From assembly GCA_003505795.1 (NCBI GenBank), contig DNXT01000038.1, positions 1 through 5,186 on the forward strand: a stretch of 5,186 nucleotides of DNA. The letters run 5' to 3'. Each line of letters starts with the position of its first letter. The first letter of the stretch is position 1. Shown here in pieces: positions 1 to 5,164 of this stretch. The notes below the pieces were generated by a model. That model saw only the letters and a list, made by a program, of their open reading frames with translations. It searched no databases and was not told the origin of the DNA. The position numbers and the translations under genes are program-made. Source of the DNA: Lysobacteraceae bacterium. GTDB taxonomy: Bacteria > Pseudomonadota > Gammaproteobacteria > Xanthomonadales > Xanthomonadaceae.

Positions 1-2322
1 CTGGTCAACGGCAAGCGCCGCCACGTCACCTCCAACTTCGGCGTGGCCGGCAACGGCGAAATGGCGACCGACCTGTCCTTCATCCCGACCTCGGCGATCG
101 ACCACGTCGAGGTGCTGACCGACGGCGCCGCGGCGCTGTACGGCTCGGACGCGATCGCCGGCGTGATCAACATCATCCTCAAGAAGAACGCCAGCGGCGG
201 CGAACTCAACGCCGGCTACGCCGGCTATGCCGACGGCGGCGGCGGCACCGACTCCTGGAGCGGCAACATCGGCCTGGGCGGGGATCGGGGCTTCGTCAGC
301 ATCAGCGCCGAGGTGGAGAACCGCAAGTCGGTCTACCGCTTCTCCAATCCCAGCTACGCCAACTGCCTGCTCGACATCGCCGCCTGCCAGGCCTATGCCG
401 AGGCCAACGGCCGCGACGACCTGCTGAGCCGCATCTCCGACGACCAGGGCGCGATCCTCAGCCCGCGCTTCCCGGCGCTGAACGGCTGGCTCAACCCGCC
501 GCAGGTGCACCGCAAGATCGCGTCGTTCAACGCCGGCTACGACTTCGAGGACGGGCTGCAGTTCTACACCTTCGGCACCTACGGCAAGAAGACCGCGCAG
601 TCGGAGGAGAACTACCGGCGTCCGTCGCAGGACGGCGGCTACGTCAACCCGGTCACCGGCGAGGTGACCCACATGTACCCCTACGGCTTCAACCCGTCCG
701 AGGCCTCGGAGGAAACCGACTACGACCTCACCGCCGGCCTGAAGGGCTTCCTGGGCGCGTGGTCGTGGGATGCGTCCACCACCTACGGCCGCAACGAGAT
801 GGACGTGTACACGCTCAACTCGATGAACTTCTCGCTGTGGAACGACTTCGGCGCCTCGCCCACGGACTTCTACGACGGCACCTTCTACGCCACGCAGTGG
901 ACCACCAACGTCAACGCCACCCGCGACTTCGACGTCGGCCTGGCCGCGCCGTTGACCTTCAACGCCGGCGTGGAATACCGCCGCGACGAATACGGCATCG
1001 AGCCGGGCGAGCCGGCCTCGTACTACGGCGCGGGCGCCTCGTCGTTCCCCGGCTACAACCCGCTGGGCACCGGCGACTACTCGCGCCACAGCTACGCGGT
1101 GTTCGCCGACGTGATCCTCAACCCGACCGAGAAGTGGCTGGTCGACGTGGCCGGGCGCTACGAGGACTACAGCGACTTCGGCAGCAAGGCGGTGGGCAAG
1201 CTGACCACCCGCTACGACTTCACCGACACCTTCGCGGTGCGCGGCACCGTCAGCACCGGTTTCCGCGCGCCGAACATGGGCGAGAACTACTATTCGGCGA
1301 TCCAGGTCAGCCCGACCGGCGCCACCGCGACCCTGGCCGGGGCCAGCGTCGGCAACGGCCTGAAGCCGGAGACCAGCGAGAACCTGTCGCTCGGCTTCGT
1401 GTTCAACCCGGTCCCGAACCTGACCATGACCCTGGACGCGTACCAGATCAAGATCTCCGATCGCACCTACATCGGGTCCTTCAGCTATTCCATGGCGCAG
1501 TCGGCCGCCACGCGGACCGGGCGCACCACCGGCAGCTGGAACGCCGACCTGCCCGATCCGGCCGACACCGACGGCGACGGCGTGCCGGACGACGCCTACA
1601 ACCCGATCCTCGGCGAGGCGCTGGTGGCCGGCGGCTTCATCAGCGATCCGAACGATCCGTCCGCGCCGGGCGGCAGCTTCGACCAGACCGCGCGCGCCAA
1701 CATCGACCTTAGCTTCTTCAGCAACGTGCTGGACACCAAGACCACCGGCGTCGACTTCGTGACCAACTACATGAGCGAGTTCGGCTGGGGCACGATCGAC
1801 TGGCTGCTGGCGGCCAACTACAACAAGACCGAGGTCACCCGCGCCGGTCGCGCGCCGGGCTTCGAGAGCATCCCGCTGTTCACCGAGGCCAACATCTCCG
1901 ACATCGAGCACAACAGCCCGAAGTACCGCGTCAACCTCGCCGCCACGTTCAACTGGGACAAGTTCAGCCTGGCCCTGCGCGAGTCGATCTACGGCCCGCA
2001 GTACACCGTGGCCAGCCTGGCCGGCTACGAGCAGTTCGCCGACCAGCTGGACCTGGTCACCCTGGGCGGCGGCGCCTACTACAAGCAGGAGATCGGCACG
2101 CTGGCGCTGACCGGCTTCGACCTGAGCTTCAGGCCGAACGATGCGTGGACGGTCAGCGTGGGCGGGGACAACGTGTTCAACGAGTACCCGGACAAGATTC
2201 CCTCGGCCGTGTGGAACTACGACGTGGCCAACTACCAGAACGGCAACAACGCCTACCTGACCGGCAGCCCGATCGGCTACTTCGGCGCGCGCTACTACGC
2301 GCGGGTGTCGTACCGGTTCTGA
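1..2322 (+). CDS. TonB-dependent outer-membrane receptor, N-terminally truncated by the window edge
   Basis: This encodes a ligand-gated outer-membrane beta-barrel that takes up a substrate using TonB-ExbB-ExbD energy. The frame is open from base 1, so 773 residues are visible and the signal peptide, TonB box and first part of the plug are missing. Numbering from codon 1, the end of the plug is clear: LVNGKRRH at the very start, then IDHVEVLTDGAAALYGSDAIAG near residues 33-54 and VINIILKK to 62. The barrel follows, with LKPETSENLSLGF near 454, TTGVDF in a late strand, GGDNVFNEYP near the end, and a C-terminal YYARVSYRF whose last Phe fits BAM recognition. An acidic DTDGDGVPDD stretch (about residues 522-531) probably lies in an extracellular loop. 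The GTG at 43 is internal to the plug and is not a start. The ligand cannot be told from sequence; iron-siderophore, peptide or glycan uptake are all possible. The neighbouring oxidase operon hints at a nitrogen-containing substrate, as inference only. Confidence 0.95.
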   Translation: MVNGKRRHVTSNFGVAGNGEMATDLSFIPTSAIDHVEVLTDGAAALYGSDAIAGVINIILKKNASGGELNAGYAGYADGGGGTDSWSGNIGLGGDRGFVSISAEVENRKSVYRFSNPSYANCLLDIAACQAYAEANGRDDLLSRISDDQGAILSPRFPALNGWLNPPQVHRKIASFNAGYDFEDGLQFYTFGTYGKKTAQSEENYRRPSQDGGYVNPVTGEVTHMYPYGFNPSEASEETDYDLTAGLKGFLGAWSWDASTTYGRNEMDVYTLNSMNFSLWNDFGASPTDFYDGTFYATQWTTNVNATRDFDVGLAAPLTFNAGVEYRRDEYGIEPGEPASYYGAGASSFPGYNPLGTGDYSRHSYAVFADVILNPTEKWLVDVAGRYEDYSDFGSKAVGKLTTRYDFTDTFAVRGTVSTGFRAPNMGENYYSAIQVSPTGATATLAGASVGNGLKPETSENLSLGFVFNPVPNLTMTLDAYQIKISDRTYIGSFSYSMAQSAATRTGRTTGSWNADLPDPADTDGDGVPDDAYNPILGEALVAGGFISDPNDPSAPGGSFDQTARANIDLSFFSNVLDTKTTGVDFVTNYMSEFGWGTIDWLLAANYNKTEVTRAGRAPGFESIPLFTEANISDIEHNSPKYRVNLAATFNWDKFSLALRESIYGPQYTVASLAGYEQFADQLDLVTLGGGAYYKQEIGTLALTGFDLSFRPNDAWTVSVGGDNVFNEYPDKIPSAVWNYDVANYQNGNNAYLTGSPIGYFGARYYARVSYRF

Positions 2323-2351
2323 GCGGCCGGCGTCGGTTCCGGCGGCCGCTC
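2321..2351 (+). terminator. Possible hairpin at the receptor stop codon (terminator-like, no U-tract)
   Basis: GAGCGGCC at 2321-2328 is perfectly complementary to GGCCGCTC at 2344-2351, and the pair G2329-C2343 extends the stem to 9 bp. The stem begins within the TGA stop codon of the receptor gene. An alternative inner stem (GCCGG 2326-2330 with CCGGC 2339-2343) competes with it. No T-run follows, so it is not a classical Rho-independent terminator. It could protect the mRNA 3' end, contribute to weak termination, or simply reflect the high GC content. Confidence 0.35.
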
Positions 2352-2382
2352 GCGGCGCCGGAGCGGGCCGGCCTACCCGACC

Positions 2383-2400
2383 GGCGGGGACCTACCCGCC
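2383..2400 (+). repeat. Short inverted repeat (6-bp stem, 6-nt loop)
   Basis: GGCGGG at 2383-2388 is complementary to CCCGCC at 2395-2400, with loop GACCTA. It overlaps the second copy of the CCTACCCG direct repeat. A stem this short in DNA this GC-rich can occur by chance, so the functional call is weak. Confidence 0.3.
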
Positions 2401-2410
2401 ACGGGCGGCC

Positions 2411-2430
2411 GCCGCCGCCGCGGCGGCGGC
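2411..2430. repeat. Perfect 20-nt palindrome just upstream of the flavoenzyme start
   Basis: GCCGCCGCCG is followed directly by its reverse complement CGGCGGCGGC. In RNA this can fold as an 8-bp all-GC stem with a 4-nt loop. It ends 7 nt before the AAGGGG ribosome-binding sequence and 15 nt before the first ATG. It could be an mRNA structure modulating translation or transcription read-through, or a dyad-symmetric protein-binding site. It could also be a by-product of trinucleotide-repeat-like composition. Confidence 0.5.
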
Positions 2431-2437
2431 TATGGTC

Positions 2438-2443
2438 AAGGGG
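2438..2443 (+). promoter_or_regulatory. Possible ribosome-binding site for the flavoenzyme (first ATG)
   Basis: AAGGGG lies 2 nt before ATG 2446, or 4 nt if only AAGG is counted, which is closer than ideal. A competing GGGGGAG at 2479-2485 precedes ATG 2488 and is also close. The start codon is therefore not settled by the ribosome-binding sites. Confidence 0.4.
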
Positions 2444-2445
2444 CA

Positions 2446-4071
2446 ATGGGCGAGGCGATGAAGATGCAGGCAATACCCGGGGGAGCGATGACGCGCCGCC
2501 AGCTGTTGGCGAAGATCGGCATGGCGGCCGGCGGCGCGGTGATGTACCAGGCGATGAGCAGTCTCGGCATGGCCGCCGAATCGAACCACCGCGATCCGTT
2601 CCGGTTGGAGGGCGAGGCGAAGGGCGCCTCGGTGCTGGTGCTGGGCGCCGGGCTGGCCGGGCTCACCGCGGCCTACGAGCTGCGCAAGGCTGGCTACAAG
2701 GTCCAGGTGCTCGAATACAACGCGCGTCCGGGCGGTCGCAACTGGACCCTGCGCGGCGGCGACCGCTACACCGAGCTGGGCGGGGCCACCCAGGAGTGCG
2801 GCTTCGACGAGGGCCACTACCTCAATCCCGGACCATGGCGCATCCCGCACCACCACCGCGCGGTGCTCGGCTACTGCAAGCAGTTCGGGGTGGCGCTGGA
2901 GGCGTTCAACCAGGTCAACTACAACGCGCTGCTGCACGGCCAGCACGCCTTCGGCGGCAAGCCGCAGCGCTTCCGCGACATCGACGCCGACTACAAGGGC
3001 CACGTCTCCGAGCTGCTGGCCAAGTGCACGCAACAGCGGGCGCTGGACCAGCTGGTGAGCCGGCAGGACCAGGAGCTGCTGCTGGAGTCGCTGCGCAACT
3101 GGGGCGCGCTGGATCGCGACTTCGGCTACGTCAAGGGCAGGGCGAGCAGCGAGCGGCGCGGCTTCGCCCGGTATCCCGGCGGCGGGCTGTCGGGCGCGCC
3201 GGAGTTCTCCGAGCCGTTCTCGGTGCAGGACGTGCTGCGCTCGCGGCTGTGGACCACGCTGGCGGCCGGCAACAACTACGAGATGCAGACCACCATGTTC
3301 CAGCCGGTCGGCGGCATGGACCAGATCGGCAAGGCGTTCGCGCGGCAGCTGCCGGATGCGATCCGCTACAACGCCAAGGTCACCCGCATCGAGCAGGACG
3401 AGCGCGGCGTTCGCGCGGCCTGGGTGGACGCCGAGCGCGGCGGCGAGGAACAGGTCGCCAGCGCCGACTGGTGCGTGTGCACGATCCCGCTGTCGGTGCT
3501 CAGCCGCATCCCGATGACGGTGGGCGAGCCGATGGCCAACGCGATCGCCGCGGTGCCGTACGCGGCCTCGGTCAAGGTCGGGCTGCAGTTCAAGCGCCGC
3601 TTCTGGGAAGAGGACGAGGCGATCTACGGCGGCATCAGCTACACCGACCTGCCGATCACCCTGATCAGCTATCCCAGCACCGGCTACCACAGCCCCGGCA
3701 AGGGCGTGCTGCTGGGCGCCTACGTGTGGGGGCTGGAGGCGTTCGAGCTGACCTCCATGAAGCCGGAGGAACGCGTGCGCAAGGCGGTCGAGTACGGCAC
3801 GCAGCTGCACCCGCAGTACCCGCGCGAGTTCGACAACGGCATCGCCGTGGGCTGGCACCGGGTGCCGTTCACGCATGGCTGCTTCGGCATGTGGAGCGAG
3901 CAGGCGCGCGCCGAGCACTACCAGAACCTGTGCCGGATCGACGGCCGCATCGCCCTGGCCGGCGAGCACGTGTCCTACATCCCGGCCTGGCAGGAGGGCG
4001 CGATCCTGTCCGCGCACGACGTGATCGGGCGCCTGCACCGCAAGGCGATGGCGACGGGAGGCCGGGCATGA
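2446..4071 (+). CDS. Tat-exported flavin amine oxidase / L-amino-acid-oxidase-like enzyme
   Basis: This is an FAD enzyme of the monoamine oxidase fold, 541 residues from the first ATG, predicted to oxidise an amine or amino acid to an imine in the periplasm. Residues 16-23 read TRRQLLAK, a twin-arginine motif, followed by a hydrophobic stretch to about 44. The FAD site shows as VLGAGLAG (65-72), Glu90 for the ribose, RPGGR (94-98) and the C-terminal LAGEH (504-508) with WQEGAI (515-520). GPWRIPHHHR (129-138) and GGISYTDLPI (395-404) resemble L-amino acid oxidases. By eye, Arg132 and Tyr426 align with the carboxylate-binding Arg90 and Tyr372 of snake-venom LAAO, suggesting an alpha-amino acid substrate. 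In-frame ATGs at 2446, 2458, 2464 and 2488 are all possible starts; 2446 gives the most usual Tat n-region length. The stop overlaps the cytochrome c start, suggesting electron transfer to that protein rather than to O2, as shown for the flavoprotein NicA2 with CycN. A polyamine or other amine substrate remains possible. Confidence 0.9.
   Translation: MGEAMKMQAIPGGAMTRRQLLAKIGMAAGGAVMYQAMSSLGMAAESNHRDPFRLEGEAKGASVLVLGAGLAGLTAAYELRKAGYKVQVLEYNARPGGRNWTLRGGDRYTELGGATQECGFDEGHYLNPGPWRIPHHHRAVLGYCKQFGVALEAFNQVNYNALLHGQHAFGGKPQRFRDIDADYKGHVSELLAKCTQQRALDQLVSRQDQELLLESLRNWGALDRDFGYVKGRASSERRGFARYPGGGLSGAPEFSEPFSVQDVLRSRLWTTLAAGNNYEMQTTMFQPVGGMDQIGKAFARQLPDAIRYNAKVTRIEQDERGVRAAWVDAERGGEEQVASADWCVCTIPLSVLSRIPMTVGEPMANAIAAVPYAASVKVGLQFKRRFWEEDEAIYGGISYTDLPITLISYPSTGYHSPGKGVLLGAYVWGLEAFELTSMKPEERVRKAVEYGTQLHPQYPREFDNGIAVGWHRVPFTHGCFGMWSEQARAEHYQNLCRIDGRIALAGEHVSYIPAWQEGAILSAHDVIGRLHRKAMATGGRA
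4056..4061 (+). promoter_or_regulatory. Ribosome-binding site of the cytochrome c gene
   Basis: GGGAGG lies 6 nt before ATG 4068, inside the last codons of the flavoenzyme gene. This supports 4068 as the start, although the open frame extends far upstream, and indicates translational coupling between the two genes. Confidence 0.8.
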
Positions 4072-4493
4072 ACCTTCGCAACGGATCGATCGCGCTGGCC
4101 GCGGTCGCGGCGATCGCCGCGCTGATGCTGCCGCCGGGCCTGTTCGAGGCGCGCGCGCAGAGTTCCGACGCCACCCCGCTGTATCCCCAGTCCGGCTTCG
4201 GCGCGGCTTCCGGCGTGGTGGTGTACCAGGCGATCTGCCAGGGCTGCCACATGCCGGCCGGCGAGGGTGCGCTGGGCGCGGGCGAGTATCCGGCGCTGGC
4301 CGGCAATCCCAAGTTGGCGGCCGCGCCCTACGTGGCGATGATGGTGCTGGACGGCCACGCCGGCATGCCGGGCTTCGGCCACATGCTCGACGACCGCCAG
4401 GTGGCCGAGGTGGTGGCCTACGTGCGCACCCACTTCGGCAACGACTACCCCGACGCGCTCGCGCCCGAGGACGTGAAGAGCCTGCGCCAGTGA
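4068..4493 (+). CDS. Exported class I mono-heme cytochrome c
   Basis: This 141-residue protein carries one covalently bound heme and should shuttle electrons in the periplasm. Residues 1-30 form a Sec signal peptide with a hydrophobic core (about 8-25) and an Ala-x-Ala-type cleavage site (ARA before Gln31). If uncleaved, this segment could instead act as an anchor. The heme motif CQGCH is at 57-61, and Met100 in GMPGF is the likely sixth ligand. YPALAGNP (74-81) and the last helix, DDRQVAEVVAYVRTHFG (108-124), are typical of small cytochromes c. The start ATG overlaps the TGA stop of the flavoenzyme gene by 4 nt, so the two are probably made in coupled amounts. The likely role is to accept electrons from the flavoenzyme and pass them towards a terminal oxidase. 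This is inferred from gene order and from the NicA2-CycN precedent. The open frame continues upstream of 4068, but that part has no cytochrome-like content. Confidence 0.93.
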   Translation: MNLRNGSIALAAVAAIAALMLPPGLFEARAQSSDATPLYPQSGFGAASGVVVYQAICQGCHMPAGEGALGAGEYPALAGNPKLAAAPYVAMMVLDGHAGMPGFGHMLDDRQVAEVVAYVRTHFGNDYPDALAPEDVKSLRQ

Positions 4494-4520
4494 AGCCGTC
4501 TTCCTTCCCGCCCCATCCAC

Positions 4521-4526
4521 GAGGAG
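4521..4526 (+). promoter_or_regulatory. Ribosome-binding site of the RidA-family gene
   Basis: GAGGAG lies 5 nt before ATG 4532. This decides the start in favour of 4532 over the in-frame GTG at 4490, which would put a proline-rich 14-residue extension in front of a clean signal peptide. Confidence 0.8.
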
Positions 4527-4531
4527 TTGCC

Positions 4532-5026
4532 ATGACCCGTTTTCCCTTCCTGGCCGCCGCCGCGCTGGCGCTGCTGGCGCCGGCCGCGCATGCCGCCGAA
4601 GTGGTGCGCCACAAGATCCCCGGCAGCGATTTCCCGATCGCCGCGGCGGTGGAGATCCCCGCCGGCAAGACCACCGTCTACGTCAGCGGCAAGGTGCCGG
4701 CGGTGGTCGACCCGAGCGCGCCGAAGAACTCGCAGGCCGCCTACGGCGATACCCGCGCGCAGACCATCAGCGTGCTCTCGCAGATCAGGGAGCAGCTGGA
4801 ATCGATCGGCCTGAGCATGGGCGACGTGGTGAAGATGCAGGCGTTCCTGGTCGGCGATCCGGCGCTGGACGGGAAGATGGACTTCGCCGGCTTCATGGAG
4901 GGCTACAAGCAGTTCTTCGGCACCAAGGAGCAGCCCAACCTGCCGGCGCGCTCGGCGTTCCAGATCGCCGCGCTGGGCAACCCGGCCTGGCGCATCGAGA
5001 TCGAGGTGGTCGCCGTCCGTCCCTGA
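4532..5026 (+). CDS. RidA-family (YjgF/YER057c/UK114) protein with Sec signal peptide
   Basis: RidA proteins hydrolyse reactive enamine/imine intermediates to carbonyl compounds and ammonia. They form trimers with active sites at subunit interfaces. The protein has 164 residues. Residues 1-22 are a typical Sec signal peptide (Arg3, a long Ala/Leu core, then APAAHA with cleavage near 21-22), so the mature protein of about 142 residues should be periplasmic, whereas most studied RidA proteins are cytosolic or organellar. Family marks are VYVSGKVP (49-56), LGLS-like SIGLSMGDVVKMQAFL (91-106), FMEGYKQFF (121-129), LPARSA (137-142) and RIEIEVVAV (154-162). By eye, Arg140 matches the substrate-carboxylate-binding Arg105 of Salmonella RidA, Ser52 matches Ser30 and Glu156 matches Glu120. 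Cys107 is replaced by Ala142 and Asn88 seems to be Met122, so it is probably not the archetypal RidA subgroup. It lies 38 nt after the cytochrome gene and probably consumes imines made by the flavoenzyme. Confidence 0.9.
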   Translation: MTRFPFLAAAALALLAPAAHAAEVVRHKIPGSDFPIAAAVEIPAGKTTVYVSGKVPAVVDPSAPKNSQAAYGDTRAQTISVLSQIREQLESIGLSMGDVVKMQAFLVGDPALDGKMDFAGFMEGYKQFFGTKEQPNLPARSAFQIAALGNPAWRIEIEVVAVRP

Positions 5027-5039
5027 TTCGTTCCTGTCC

Positions 5040-5043
5040 GGAG
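5040..5043 (+). promoter_or_regulatory. Ribosome-binding site of the Tat-protein gene
   Basis: GGAG lies 8 nt before ATG 5052, an ordinary spacing, and supports that start. The 25-nt gap after the RidA-family stop codon contains no visible terminator, which fits continued transcription of the operon. Confidence 0.75.
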
Positions 5044-5051
5044 TCCGTGCC

Positions 5052-5164
5052 ATGAAGCCGTCGTCCTCGCGTCGTTCGTTCCTGCGTGATTCGGTGCTGT
5101 TCGCCGGCGCCGCCTCGCTGCCGCTGCTGGGGCGCGCCCGCCCGCAGCCGGCCTGGATGCCTGC
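5052..5164 (+). CDS. Start of a Tat-exported protein, truncated at the end of genuine sequence
   Basis: Only 37 codons plus two bases are genomic. The N-terminus carries a twin-arginine signal, SRRSFLRD at residues 6-13, followed by a hydrophobic stretch VLFAGAASLPLLG (15-27) and a short Ala/Arg/Pro-rich segment. The mature domain is not reached, so the function cannot be assigned. A Tat signal usually implies a folded, often cofactor-containing periplasmic protein, which would suit a fourth member of the oxidation module. The reading frame appears to end in TAG at 5184-5186, but that stop and the apparent tail ADRKSVV come from (or, for the first Ala, span the junction with) adapter sequence. 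The true gene must continue beyond the insert. Confidence 0.8.

Larger units (their letters stand above)
2323..2445. other. Intergenic region, GC-rich and rich in inverted repeats
   Basis: These 123 bases separate the TonB receptor from the flavoenzyme operon. They contain three potential hairpins (listed separately) and a direct repeat of CCTACCCG at 2372-2379 and 2391-2398 (19 nt start to start). I see no convincing -35/-10 promoter pair and no T-run after any stem. Whether the downstream genes have their own promoter here or are read through from the receptor gene cannot be decided from sequence. Confidence 0.6.

Noticed and set aside
43..45. GTG as a start of the receptor gene
   Set aside because: The frame is open upstream and encodes plug-domain sequence (LVNGKRRH), so the GTG is an internal valine codon.
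759..1712. 317-codon + strand frame inside the receptor gene
   Set aside because: Highly Arg/His/Gly-rich out-of-frame translation of the receptor coding sequence with no domain content.
2431..2436. TATGGT as a -10 promoter element
   Set aside because: It matches only four of six consensus positions, lies 10 nt from the ATG, has no -35 partner and would leave no room for the Shine-Dalgarno sequence.
2145..4493. Very long + strand open frame of 782 codons spanning the receptor end, flavoenzyme and cytochrome c
   Set aside because: Only its last 141 codons are real (cytochrome c from 4068). The rest is Arg/Gly/Ala-rich low-complexity translation in the wrong frame over the flavoenzyme gene, a GC artefact.
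4490..4531. GTG start extending the RidA-family protein by 14 residues
   Set aside because: ATG 4532 has a good GAGGAG at proper spacing and begins directly with a canonical signal peptide. The extension is proline-rich and would spoil it.
2392..4674. Long minus-strand open frame of 760 codons
   Set aside because: It lies antisense to three well-supported genes, with Arg/Ala/Pro-rich content and no recognisable domain. It is typical of stop-codon scarcity in high-GC DNA.
4445..5053. Minus-strand frame of 202 codons over the RidA-family gene
   Set aside because: It is antisense to a clearly recognisable gene with a signal peptide and family motifs. Its composition is that of a shadow frame.
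4491..5066. Near-identical 14-mers TGAAGCCGTC(T/G)TCC at 4491-4504 and 5053-5066
   Set aside because: The flanking bases do not match, so there is no extended duplication. The similarity is most simply chance in GC-rich coding DNA.
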